Shown one piece after another: positions 1 through 11,034 of a stretch of 64,000 bases of DNA. The notes beneath the pieces were generated by a model that was given only the letters and a program-made list of their open reading frames with translations, was not told where the DNA came from and searched no databases. This stretch comes from Deroplatys truncata. Its lineage: Eukaryota; Arthropoda; Insecta; Mantodea; Mantidae. Where the stretch lies: contig CM060975.1 in assembly GCA_030765065.1 (NCBI GenBank), positions 165,140,993 through 165,204,992 of the forward strand, given 5' to 3'. Position 1 is the stretch's first letter. Each line of letters begins with the position of its first letter. The position numbers and the translations under genes are program-made.

Positions 1-759
1 CTATAAAAGGGAATTATTTTGCGGTGCCAGAGACGGGATTAATGTTTATTAACTTTAATAGTTGTTATAATGGTGGCTTGGTCATTTCAGTTTAATGTAT
101 GTAATTTCCGGGTTCCAGTGGCCGTTTTAGACGATCTTAATGCTTTTTAAATAACTGTTGCTTCAATACTTTACGTAATTGTTGCGTTGTTGGCAGTTTC
201 CGTAAGGTTTTAAATTTTTACTGCTTATTAAAGTTGTTAGTTTTTCCCAGAGTTTAGTAAATTTTTATTTTTAAGTTGAAGTTTTAATTTTTGATGTGTT
301 TAAAGTCTATTTAATGCTTTACATTGTAATTTACTGATTTACGGCCTCACGGAAATTCATTATAGTCGTGCTCATTATTTCGTGACAGGCTAGCGTGAGA
401 TGGAAAGCATGGGATATACAGTTAAAAGGATCTCCAATTTCAGTATAAAGTAGGTATGTTACGTTATATTGCCCTTTTAGTTTTTAAACTTACACAACAA
501 AGTACTACTACTCTCAAGTACATGAGAGTGATAATTTTGCAATTCATGCTGCATGTAACGATGTATATAATATTTTGTGAAAAGCTTTGTTAAATAAATT
601 CAAAATATAAGACTTCGCCTGTTTTCAGCAAGTACTTGGGGGAGGGGCATTCCCGGTACCTGCTATCAGTCTTGCCGTTACCTCTTAGCCATGGTCCGAA
701 TACTCTTTGGTAGTTTTTTTGCACGCCTCTTTAGATAAGTCATTGAATACCAGGCACGC

Positions 760-760
<1 letters not shown>
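1..760. other. No gene recognised
   Basis: AT-rich sequence with short scattered reading frames and no motif I can assign. A pyrimidine tract followed by CAG near 620-632 looks like a splice acceptor, but no coding frame follows it, so I do not call an exon. Confidence 0.5.

Positions 761-808
<48 letters not shown>
761..808. repeat. (AG)24 microsatellite
   Basis: Twenty-four uninterrupted AG dinucleotides. A simple polymorphic repeat, with no sign of function in the flanks. Confidence 0.97.
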
Positions 809-810
<2 letters not shown>

Positions 811-2099
811 GCAAGACGTATTATAATGTGATGGAAACAAGTAACCTTAACATTACGAACGTGTGTAATGATAAGGATTCAAAACTGTGGGTAGTATTTA
901 TGAAAGGCTTCTACAGTAGGACCGAGAATTCGTTCATAAGATACTAGTCGCAAATGATGTGCAAAATGTGGTGTTTTCAGTTTTCACTTCACTCCTGTGT
1001 GTAAATGAGAATACGCATGCTTAAAGGCAAGCATATTTTCAGAATGTTTTGCCCAGAATGTTTTATTTCGTTTTCCTACGTAAAGTGCTTGTTAATATCT
1101 TAGAAAATCTATTTGCTTTACAGCATGTGTCTGACGTAGAAATTTTTCAATTATTCGTGATCAAATATCGTTGCAAATGCGTTCAAAGCGTAAATGCTTT
1201 ATACTCTCTACACCTTCCTCTCAGCGTTATTTACTTTATTCATACGATAACTAATTAATTTATCATGACTGGCAGTGTGGCACATGTTGCTGTGGTACAA
1301 TGTTGCAAAATATTGCATAGAAAATTACTTATTTTTAGCAAAATGCTTGAACATGGACCAAAGATTATGAAGATTTTATTTTCTGTTTTCAGTAGCTTCT
1401 TTTTGAGTTTAAAGGTGGACATTTATACCCCTTCCACCCTGTACTACTTTCTATTTGTTTAAATTTCTGCTAGTTTTACAACATATGTTATCTCCATTAC
1501 ATTTTATCCATACACATCAATAAACAATTTATTTTCTTGCCATTCAGTTCTAAATGCAATTTGTCCCTCTTTTGAGTGTTTTTATGTGTTTTAAATAAGT
1601 AATAAATTGTTGGTCAATAAAGCGATACATGGCATTTATGAACACAGAACAGCATAATGTGAAGTTAAATTCCATTTCTTTTAAATACTACTTTCTATAG
1701 AAAGTTAAAAGATAGATATATGATGCGGTAAAAATCTATGTTCTAGTAACAGATGAACTCAAAACTCACCAAATGCAGTTTATTTCCATAGCACTGTAGA
1801 GCACACTGAAAAGGAAAAACATATTATTTCAAAAATGTTATCTAAGTACCACAAAATGCTTGAGACCATATAGGCAAATAATGAATAAATATGTTTAAGG
1901 CTGCAAATTAAAACATTTCAAAATAAATGAATAAGAATGGGAATAACTATGCGAATCCTAGGGAAAGTACTGACTGAATTTCTAACTCTCCAAGGTGAAT
2001 GACTTTTCTTACTTAGATACCATAAGCACTTGCACTGCAGTTTCAAATATATTTTTGACACTGAGTGGAGTATGGAGTGTAAAGCAGTTCTAAAAACAA
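809..2099. other. No gene recognised
   Basis: AT-rich DNA with reading frames of at most about 70 codons on either strand. The predicted peptides show no family signature. Nothing repetitive was recognised. Confidence 0.5.
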
Positions 2100-2800
2100 A
2101 AGTATTTTTAGACAGCATGGCCTAAATGTAGCACTTCTAGCACAGAACACACGAGCTAAAATCTTTAGATTATCGCACTAGTGCGATAGTCTTCAGTGTG
2201 ACCAACTTAGGTTTCAAGCCCAATCACATTGCAATTAGCCTTTGTATATGAAACATGTTTAATAACTCGACTTGGTTTGATTAGGTTTTAATTTTCATTA
2301 TGTCCTTTTACATGATAAGTTTCTCATGGCGCTCGCATTATCTGTTCACAATACAAATCGTAATACTTCAACTTATCGTAATTCTTGTAGAGTTAACCTA
2401 TACGGTATATTGGTAGCTTTCTTTGACCTAAAACGTTTCTCTTTTATCTAACCTACATAAGGATTAAATGGCGAAAATTATGAATTCATAATATACTGAA
2501 ATGGAAGTGAAATTACAGAAGCAGCAGAAAGAATGACACTAGAAGTACTTTCCAAAAAATCCAGAAGGCAATATGATATAGCATTTAATCGTTTCATTGT
2601 CTAGTGTAAGGCAAAACATGGTGAAAATAATTTCACTAAAATGACTGCTAACGAATCAACAAAACATCTGACATCTCGCATTTTTAACGTAATTTATCTA
2701 TTTCGAGGACACGTTCTAAACGTCATATCTGCTAGTTTCAGGAATAAATTCGAGCGCTGTCTAAATATAGTATATACCACACGTGTTATGCCTACGGTCT
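2100..2800 (+). mobile_element. Inverted-repeat copy 1 with recombinase-like relic
   Basis: About 700 bases recur in reverse complement at 18890-19595. Both copies carry the palindrome CGCACTAGTGCG (perfect or nearly so) and run in parallel until about 2790. Around 2510-2640 a broken reading frame gives KKSRRQYDIAFNRF followed shortly by CKAKHG. That resembles the start of the core-binding region of Crypton-type tyrosine recombinases in insect genomes (family knowledge, not searched). A stop replaces the Trp before CKAKHG, and the frame fails soon after. The catalytic half of a recombinase is not visible, so this is a dead fragment at best. The repeat itself is solid; the Crypton label is tentative. 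Confidence 0.6.
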
Positions 2801-2974
2801 GCGTTTCGCAAACATTCCTACTCGCAAAATAATACCCTACCTTTACCCCATGTACCATAATCCACTATTATGAATATGCTACATTTCGGACTATATTTCT
2901 CCATGTACTTTTCATATCTTTGAAAGCCCCTGGTTTAGAGGGGGATGGAGTTGAAACCCCCCCAAAAATCAGTA

Positions 2975-3785
2975 TAACTCAAAAACTAAAAGCAGTATAA
3001 GTACCAAACTTGGTATTTAAGTTCAGCATCTTCCAAGGATGCAACGGGAAGATTTTCAAGAAAATCTCCTTCTCCAAACTATCTTTTCTTCGAAACTTTT
3101 GATTTTCTCAAAAATGGTTTTAACGATTTTGATCAAACTGTTTAAGACAATTTTATGACATTTTTAATGTACTTATACTATCTTGAATTTTTTGGGAATA
3201 GCCTCTGAAGTCCTCTTCATTCTGAATGACTCTTATATTATTTATAAATCGCAAGAAATAGCAAAATGTGGTTTCTATAAATGTAGCTTTCGAAAGCGCA
3301 CAATTAATGTCAATATACATCTTTTATGGCGTTAACCATTTCCGAGACATTCTTTGTTATTGGTTATACTTTTTTCAAGTGTAAATTCACTATTAATTTT
3401 CTCTCATGAACATGCAAAGAGCATGGAACTTTTAAGGCATCACATAGCGACCTGCTTTTTTTTAAAAAAATTCTGACTATCGCATTGTCTACGCAGAAGT
3501 GGCGAAAAAGTGACTCGCGAGTCATTTTGACTCGTTGGCGCCGTTCCCTCTCTGCAACCGTCCCTTTGTTTTTCACATGCTACTGAGTGATGCAGTGCGT
3601 GTTGCATATTTGGTGACTCGCGGAAGGAAGCCGTTTTCGCCACCCTTGATCTACTGTATCGTACAACGAAATGTCCAAATGTGAATTGAAAGTTTTTCTG
3701 GATTAACAAGAAGTAGCTAGAAAAATTAGCTTTTGTAAGAACAGTTTTAGGAGAGGTAGTAATTCATGTGAATGTAAGACATTAG
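2975..3785 (+). mobile_element. TIR-A element copy, 5'-truncated
   Basis: Matches the body and right end of the window's commonest repeat (TIR-A). Shared landmarks are a stretch around ACCAAACTTGGTATTTAAG, then AAGATTTTCAAGAAAATC, then ACAACGAAATGT, and a right end near ATGTGAATGTAAGACA. The left terminal repeat is missing. The copy is interrupted at about 3499-3648 by a small element ending in GTGGCGAAAA inverted repeats. No protein is encoded. Confidence 0.75.
3499..3648. mobile_element. Small GTGGCGAAAA-ended element
   Basis: About 150 bases beginning GTGGCGAAAA and ending with its reverse complement (TTTTCGCCAC). It breaks the TIR-A body between two parts that are contiguous in other copies. 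GACTCGCG and its inverse recur inside both ends. The size and the inverted ends suggest a MITE. I could not fix the target duplication. Confidence 0.5.
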
Positions 3786-6450
3786 ATTTGATTATTTTTA
3801 GCTGTAAATATAGGCGAATGTTGGACTTCATTGGCATTTCCTATTTTAATACCCAACTCCTAACTGTTCTAAAAACCTATCGAGATTTTTAAGAGATATT
3901 TTCTCGTCTATTACTCACAGTGTGGAATTTGTAAGAAGGCATATATATATACAGTAGAGTAGAGCATTGAAAATAACAGAAACAATTATTAATGTAAAAT
4001 AATACTGAGAAATAGCTTTATTGTAAAATAATTTGTACCACAGAATGTAATTAATGTGAAAGCAAGCATGTAGGGAACAGGGTAATTAGTAACTACTAGA
4101 CGAGCGAGGAACAGGGGTAAAGTCCACAGGCATACACAGAAATGCACACAGGGTTTAGGCAAAGTCACAGAAAATGGAAAGATCCGAGATTAGAGTGAGA
4201 CAGAGATATTGGCCCAATTTCTGGCAGCCAAGGGAGTTGGAAAAAACAGAAAGAGAAACGAGAGTTGTACAGTGAAACGGAGACAGTGGGTTTTACTAGA
4301 GAAGTCGAAGGGAAGCGTGACTGCTAAAATTGGAACATTTTCTTTTCATAGCACGCTAAGTAGATAACAAATGAGAATAGTTGTTACACATAAAGGCGCG
4401 AATACTATCGTCATCGTAGGAAGGTATAAAAAGGAGAGGTGGCCCCAAGTTACACACTCTGTGATTTTACTCTCACGATGCAACACATGTGACTCAGGCG
4501 GAAGATTTTGTGCTTATATATGGGTGGAAAATGTCGTGTGACGCAGCTAGATAGCTCACGTATAGAATTCATAGAAGTGGGAGGATTAGATGTACAGCTC
4601 TCGTATAATTTTGTGTCAAGCAAGGGAAAGTTCCTAGCCGCTTCAATGGGCATTATATTTTGAATACTTTAAGCTGTTTAAGGGAAAGTCACTTTATTAT
4701 TTGTCTTCACCTACATAAGATCCTGATAAATATCAAACTAGCAAGCTAAGATAGGAATTTCTCCTCAGCTCTACGACAAGCAGCCTGAAAGAGAACTTCA
4801 AGGAATTTCGGAGATCCCAGATAATATCTGCGTGAGATAGCACGTGATAATCAGTGTGAAAACATCCCCCGCTACGAATTATCGCGCGTCCTATTCAGGA
4901 TAGTAAAAATTTATATGCTAACTGATATGTGATTATATTTATTACCTATGGGTAGTTAGAGAAACGCATTTAATATAAAACATAGTATTGTTGCACCTCT
5001 TTAACATTATACAGGACACATCATTTAGAGATTTAAAAATGTTCCTTTCTGCTTCCGCTTCTCTCTTCCAAATAAATGCAATTATAAGAATAAAACTAAA
5101 AAAAAAAAATATAGCATATATTACTTCAACTAACAAAGCTTTATTCATTTTCCGCTCCTATAAGATTTTGTTCGGGCGTTTTTTATGAACGTATACATAT
5201 TGCATTTTGTATTTTCTATAAACTCTGCTTTTTGTGCGGTTAACAAATTTTCTATAACATAATCTGTCAAATTGTACTTGGCTCACCTCCATTATAAACA
5301 GTGAGTGTCCAGGATGGCGTCCACTGATATCCTAAATCATACGTAACGGTAATGATATCCTAATCTATGTGAACGAGTGAAATGCTGTAAAACAGTTGCC
5401 TGTGAATCGTTTCAAATAAGCAATAACTATGAACCAGCTTTAAGCGTAAATGATAAAAGCAGTATCCATGTAGCTGGTCTGAAATTCTTTGGCTGGAAAT
5501 TTGATTAAAAACGTATCTGTGGGAGAGGAGAATAACTATACGTACATAAAGTAGAAAATTCGATGCTGGCGTACTCTTATTTTCTCAATCCTGCCCAAGA
5601 AAAGTCCATAAATCTAACTGAAACGAGATCTCATATAGAAAGGTGCAAAAACAAAAACAAAAAAGAAAATCCGGTACTTCAATATTGGCCGATGGCAGGT
5701 AGAGAAAGTAAAAATAATACCAGCTGGAAATGTTCAGTCTAATATTCCTGCCACTCTGTGGTTAGTGGAGTGAGGTAAGGATAGGAAACTGTTTTCGAGT
5801 TGCTAAATGCGGGGTATAGAAAAAAACCAACGTGTCTGCCATCTGAGCAAACTCTCGTGTTTCTCCTTATTCATCTAGAAGTTCTTACTCTCGCTTAAAC
5901 TACGTAAAATACTATAAATATTTATGAGTACGTTTCATCTTACTCCCTTTTGGCTTTTGACGTAAGTGTAAATACAATTCAATAATTGATGTCATATTAC
6001 AGAAAATCTTTGGCATAAATGTCTCTGGTTCTGAAGTGATAATATATACAAGGAAATTAATTTGTACTTACATTGATCGCTTGTAGTTCAGGATTTGCCA
6101 TAATTGTTGTGTTTGGCATCATACCTGAAATTAATAATAACTGAACATAAATGAAAGACATTGATGTAATGCAGCGGACATGAAGGCTTACCAAAAAACT
6201 AAACATTGTGCAAATACAGTATGTAAGGAGCATTTTCCACAGTAAAATGTTTGCAAGCCAGATTCTGAAGAATATTTAAGATGTCAATGCCCCACGACGA
6301 TCTTACCTTCAAACATACTTTTTGAAAGCGAGTGTTACATGAGATTTGGAACGAGGGTTTCAGAACTGCTTTAAATATTGAATTAGACCCTGGAGCAGTT
6401 CTACGTGACCATCTGAAGAAGACATAACATTCGCCATATCATATATCTGT
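3786..6450. other. No gene recognised
   Basis: About 2.7 kb of AT-rich DNA with only short shadow frames. There is a run of nine to ten A near 5100 that can be read on both strands. No repeat family, RNA gene or host exon was recognised. Confidence 0.45.
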
Positions 6451-6451
6451 G

Positions 6452-6865
6452 TGCTATCGAGGGGGATGGCTCATGTGATAACGTCCGAAGATTAAATTCG
6501 GGAGGTCCCTCGTTCGATTTGCGATAGACCGGCTATCCAGACGTTGGGGCTTTTGTTGGATTTTTCAGATTGGTATGGAAATGCTGGAATGGATTAAATA
6601 CGTACTACCAGGAATTTCCTGCCATTTATTTCATTATCTTTCATATTTTAGAGTGGTTTAAGGACATAACTGCGTCACCTTCGGCACAGGAAGAAACTGT
6701 GCGGATAGGGGAGGTATTAAGGGAACGGCCGGGGATTCTCAACTTGGAAACGTTATGTGCCCCTCTGCGCTGCGTCATTCGTCATCAGACCTGACCGCTT
6801 TTTGCACTCTCTCGCCTCCTTCTTTTCTCCCGGAAGTTTCGTAGACACAATAGGCCCAGTCTAAT
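6452..6865 (+). mobile_element. SINE-1 copy (tRNA-derived)
   Basis: The head has tRNA-type internal promoter boxes: an A-box-like TGGCTCATGTGATAACG near 6467, and a B-box-like GTTCGATTTGC about 50 bases later. A body follows that is shared in diverged form with the SINE copies at 16.6, 24.4, 34.4, 57.4 and 61.1 kb. The 3' part contains the family's CTCAACTTGGAAACGTTA segment. The copy is decayed, and the peptide readable here is not a gene. Confidence 0.7.
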
Positions 6866-7159
6866 GACAGCACTAAGATCCTCCTCCACTTGTATAACCC
6901 TATCAGTTTTCTGTGCTTCAAATGTCTTAATGCGATACGTTACGATAATGATGAACCAAGAACCAGCATTGCTGATTGTTTATGAGTGTGACAGAACATT
7001 CCATTTGTGAAAATATCACGAAAGAGAGATAATCTTACTTGAGAAATAGTAAATATGAATTCGATTGCACAAGAACTTTCAGTGAAGGCAGATGTACAAA
7101 TTGTTCCTTTATCAAGTATAAAAGCACTTCAGTTAGTTGATATTGGTTTGAATTTTTTA

Positions 7160-7475
7160 CTAAGTGCTGTCGCTGTTCAGTTGTTTCTGGTAATATACTG
7201 GAAAGAGTATATCATTTCAAATCAGCATTTAATTTTTAAACATCTAACTGTTTATACGGTTTGCTCTCTCTTCCTTCTACCTACAACGAAATGTATAATG
7301 CAACTATTTCTGCAAAGGCTTATCCCGATTAACACGAAGTGGATAGAAAATTAAGCTTTTGTAAAAATATTTTGTAGAAGTTATACAAAAATAAACGACT
7401 CATAAGAACTTTTTCTATATTAAATGACTTTAACTTAATTCTAGAAATCATTACATGAAAGTATTATTTAAAGTT
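7160..7475 (+). mobile_element. TIR-A right-end fragment
   Basis: Contains CTACCTACAACGAAATGTAT, then a match to the family's GCAAAGGCTTATCCCGATTAACACGAAG region and AAGCTTTTGTAA. These are the right-hand third of TIR-A. The sequence upstream is not recognisable. Confidence 0.65.
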
Positions 7476-7480
7476 CTAGA

Positions 7481-7720
7481 TAGACCAAGAAGCAAAAGAA
7501 AACTGGCATTTCGGTCCAATTTAATACCGGATTGTCAGCTTTGTTTTCCATTGGCGTTCTCGTTGCGGTTACGTTTCTGGTTTACTGTGCAGGAGCAGCT
7601 GTGTTTGACGTCTTCTCCACCTGCTACATCATGGGAACAAATCATCAAAGCTCTGTGAATACACCTGCTATAGAACCATTATGTTCAGAACTGCGGGCGG
7701 CTTTTCAGGAAAAAGCGTGA
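7481..7720 (+). other. Possible coding fragment with a membrane helix
   Basis: An open frame of about 78 codons runs from just after a stop at 7481 to a TGA at 7718. It has no clear ATG before residue 49. After a basic start it shows one strongly hydrophobic stretch (LFSIGVLVAVTFLVYCAGAA), then a polar tail of about 45 residues. It is richer in G and C than its flanks and is not part of the repeats on either side. It could be a terminal exon of a small membrane protein, a transposon-borne fragment, or chance. I recognise no family. Confidence 0.25.
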
Positions 7721-7924
7721 CACTGATTCTCGTTCCTTACGCTTACTAGATTCCTTTAAGTCCTGAATCATCAGCACCACACCCAACCGCATCACAATGT
7801 GCCGCCTCATTGTTAAGGAGTATCAAAACATACGACGCTTCTTTCTGTAGATGTTTATTGCGTTGAATCGATCCGTGTCATCCGTTTAACTTTCTTTATC
7901 GTTTACCTTGGTCGGTAGATGAGA

Positions 7925-8185
7925 TATTGTGTTCCACCTAAACTTTCAGCATAAAAATTTCACGGCAAATGCATGCTTTGATTGGAAAACAAAACGTATA
8001 CGTGTTTATGAGAGAGAGGGAGACAGAGATCCAAAATTGGTATTCAATTTCAACATCCTTCAAGCATTTGACAGGAAACGTATTCACAAAATTCTCCTGC
8101 CCCAAACTATCTGTTCATGGACAAATGTTCACTATGTTTTATACTGTCAAAAAGCGTTTAAGGACTTTGATTGGTATATCATAGA
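7925..8185 (+). mobile_element. TIR-A internal fragment
   Basis: A diverged match to the middle of TIR-A: a GTATTCAATTTCAACATC segment, then ATTCACAAAATTCTCCTGCC and CCAAACTATC. Ends are not preserved. It abuts the A-rich tail of the SINE-2 copy that follows. Confidence 0.5.
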
Positions 8186-8281
8186 ATATGAATTAAAATA
8201 AATTGAGTTTTATTTATGGGCGCTCTTTAACTGCTGTGGTCCTTAGCGCCCCATTGTATATTGGGCGTGAAAGACCGGTAA

Positions 8282-8897
8282 TTTTGTTCAGAGGCCTCTT
8301 TATCAGGCTTGAGGTTCTTTTACGTGCCGTAAATCTACCGGTGACCGGCGATTGTATCGCGCGGTCAGTTTTATACGTCAGTTACGTCTCCGAATTTTTT
8401 GAGCCATACGTCAGTTACGTCTCCGGATTTTTTGAGACATACGTTAGTTGCGTCTCTGAAAGATTTGAACTGTTAGTCCCAGTATTTTCAATTCTTGACA
8501 CAAACAACATTTCCCTTCCCATTCTGCAAACTTAGGATTCACTGTAACATTTTTAATTTAAACCCACAAATGGATGAAATGTTGTTATGTTTTGTTCAGA
8601 GGCCTCTTTATCAGGCTTGAGGTTCTTTTACGTGCCGTAAATCTACCGGTGACCGGCGATTGTATCGCGCGGTCAGTTTTATACGTCAGTTACGTCTCCG
8701 AATTTTTTGAGCCATACGTCAGTTACGTCTCCGGATTTTTTGAGACATACGTTAGTTGCGTCTCTGAAAGATTTGAACTGTTAGTCCCAGTATTTTCAAT
8801 TCTTGACACAAACAACATTTCCCTTCCCATTCTGCAAACTTAGGATTCACTGTAACATTTTTAATTTAAACCCACAAATGGATGAAATGTTGTTATG
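8282..8897. repeat. Perfect tandem duplication, period 308 bp
   Basis: Bases 8282-8589 are repeated at 8590-8897 with no difference that I can see, so both copies encode the same open peptide. The unit includes 57 bases of SINE-2 and about 250 bases of the insertion that splits it. The duplication therefore happened after the insertion. Identity implies either a very recent event or an assembly artefact. Confidence 0.9.
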
Positions 8898-9345
8898 TTT
8901 TGTTAGATCACATTGTGTTATGCATAAAAATCTAAGAACTGAACGAGTTAACAACAACAAAAAACAAACAAACAAAGAATTGGTATGGCTGAAACAGTAA
9001 GTAGATTAAACATGTTGGTTAAAAATAAAGGCTTCCCCTTCTAACTTGTCATCGACTCCATTGCTCGTGCACTACTGAAAATGAGAACTATTACGTATGT
9101 CCAGTGTGATCTTTATGCTGTATATGACGTAGTAGAAAGCGTTTTAAACAGTGCTTTGTTGTGTCTCGTCGCAGAACGCGTTTTATAGTGTTTGGCTGTA
9201 TCTTATAGAAGAACTTAAATCTACCCAAGCTACCTAATCAGGTAGCTGTGGACGCAACTGACGTATATATTTTAAAACCCCTAGACGCAAATGACGTACT
9301 GATTTTTCGTAAACATGTTTATGTGGACGCAACTGACATAGCCGC
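8339..9345. mobile_element. Unclassified insertion with ACGTCAGT subterminal repeats
   Basis: A sequence inserted into SINE-2 and flanked on both sides by AAATCTAC (more loosely GCCGYAAATCTAC), which looks like a target duplication of 8 bases or more. The left part carries three direct copies of a motif like TACGTCAGTTACGTCTC, at about 8376, 8405 and 8447. The right part carries three inverted copies (GACGCAACTGACGTA type) at about 9252, 9281 and 9325. This architecture suits a nonautonomous DNA transposon with clustered subterminal binding sites. The 8-base duplication would fit hAT or P superfamilies, but I see no diagnostic terminus. No transposase is encoded. Without the 308-bp duplication it would be about 700 bases. 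Confidence 0.5.
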
Positions 9346-9489
9346 AAATCTACGACATGGGACCACCGGCTTTACTTCCCTTCCGAAGGAAGTCATGCTA
9401 AGGATTTTTACGCCCAAAAACAAATTAATCCTCCGCCGGGTTTGTAGCCCCGCGAACTCGGAAAATAGAAGCTAGCATGGTAACCATGG

Positions 9490-9735
9490 ACGACTAAATC
9501 ACAGAATATGGTATTACATTAGATATACTATGACATTCCTTGGAATACTATGGAAAAACATTTAAACAGAATGGCAGAACATAGAATACCAAACACAGGC
9601 ATACTTGTACTCCTACCAACCAGTAGGACGAAGAAACCCAGGACGACTAAGAAAAAGATGAAAAGTGCAAAACTTTGGAGCCGGAACAGGCTAAATGACC
9701 CAAAACGTGTTGGAGAAGAAGAAGAGTAGTATACC
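9490..9735 (+). pseudogene. LINE reverse-transcriptase C-terminal tail
   Basis: A broken frame reads approximately EYQTQAYLYSYQPVGRRNPG followed by RPRKR and a stop. It then continues in frame-shifted form to an end rich in GAAGAAGAAG. The GRRNPGRPRKR signature is typical of the extreme C-terminus of LINE polyproteins such as RTE or related clades, where the ORF runs almost to a short tandem tail. No RT, endonuclease or upstream ORF remains, so this is a dead 5'-truncated copy of about 245 bases. At least two stops interrupt it. The clade cannot be fixed from so short a piece. Confidence 0.6.
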
Positions 9736-9884
9736 ATATATTTGACATAGTGATATGGGAGATTAAATATATCTCGAGCCTTTCTGAATAGTGTAAGAAG
9801 CCCCCTTCATTCTGATACAAATTTGTATTATTTTGTGTAATTTGGAAACATAAAAGCTAGACATCGAGTAGGAAGCGACTGAAT

Positions 9885-10290
9885 GCTGGAGGCTGGAATT
9901 TGGGAAGTCTATTTCCGTTGAACCGACCAGCCTGGCGTGTTTTTTGCTGGTTTTCTCTGCTCGGTAGGCGAATGCTAGGATAGATTCTATACTACCAAGA
10001 ATTTTCGTAACTCTCATTTCATCAGCTTTTCATCTATCAGGGTTGCAAGGCATGGCACAATGGATGATGGTGTTTGGCTTATGCGTGGATATGCTTTGAG
10101 GAGAGAGCTGTCCCTGAAAATCGAAGGTGCGTCAGGAGATACCCAAACTGGAAAAGTTAGGGAGTGCGTTCATCTGCGTTTACTTCATCATATCTGGACG
10201 CTCTTTGTACTCTCTCATCTCATCCCTTGCTCTTGGAGTTTTAGTAAGTGCAATAGGCCTAGGCTTAGCAGTAATTCTTCTCTGCTTCTA
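9885..10290 (+). mobile_element. Degenerate SINE-1 copy
   Basis: Contains GGTAGGCGAATGCTAGGATAG, equivalent to the family's CCAGGCGAATGCTGGG landmark. It then has CTCATTTCATCAGCTTTTCATC, a GGGTTGCAAGGCATGG segment and GATGATGGTGTTT in the family order. The tRNA head is unrecognisable. The open peptide at 10060 is chance. Confidence 0.5.
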
Positions 10291-11030
10291 AAATCTAAAC
10301 AGACACTTATTTCCAGAAAAGTGGGAGCACATTGAAATGTCATTAGGTGTAAGTTTTGTTTTGTTTTTTTAGCATTAGGCAAATATTCTATGCTGTAGGT
10401 TTCAAGTGCGTCATCTGACACAACATACTTGAAAATTTAAGATTTTTCTTATTTATATCCCCTTTGCCTTTCTAAAGGATGATTGTTTATTACAACTTCA
10501 GAATAATTGTCCCCCAGGTACTCTGGTTAAATGTTTGAATAGGATTCCGTATGTTTTGTGTAACTAAACAGATATAATATAATTCAAAATAATAACAAAA
10601 ATGAGGCATTGCGAATAACGTAGGGTAGGGAGAGGTGGGAAAGAGCACACATTTTCTAAATTGTATTTTAGTGTGCCCTAGTGATACGAGATATTTACTT
10701 GATACAGATTTACTAATACAGATTTATCAATTAGTATCTAATAAACCCTGCTCAAGGTTAAAGGTAATGTGGCTGCATAAACAGTACCCGAATAATTTAC
10801 AAATGTAAAGTCCTGCAAATGTGTACTCTTGAACAACGTATGGTATAAGAGTACCCAATCTCGATGTAGAAGAGTACGCACTCCCAAATTATATAAATAA
10901 ATCTTCCTATGCAAATTGCATTCACTTTATATGAATGGAGTTCATAATGAAGTAATGAAATGTACATAGCTTTCAGACACATAAAACAAATAAATGAACA
11001 TGTAACTTAGGCACCGTCATCACAGACAAA
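10291..11030. other. No gene recognised
   Basis: AT-rich, with only short shadow frames. It may be the 3' flank of the pogo-like relic that follows on the minus strand, but no terminal repeat was found. Confidence 0.45.
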
Positions 11031-11034
11031 CATG

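Larger units (their letters stand above)
8204..9476 (-). mobile_element. SINE-2 copy split by a 1-kb insertion
   Basis: On the minus strand, 9476-9346 gives a tRNA-like head (CGCGGGGCTACAAACCCGGC). A distinctive central segment follows (GACTTCCTTCCGAAGGAAG-type palindrome, then a segment ending TCGTAGATTT). The rest of the same SINE resumes at 8338 and runs to an A-rich tail at about 8204-8214. A second copy lies at 14595-14826 in the other orientation and is continuous across the break point. That proves this one is interrupted. Noncoding. Confidence 0.7.

Noticed and set aside
8203-8843. Two open frames encoding the same 85-residue peptide
   Set aside because: They lie wholly in the 308-bp tandem duplication of SINE and insertion DNA. 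Identity comes from the duplication, not selection.
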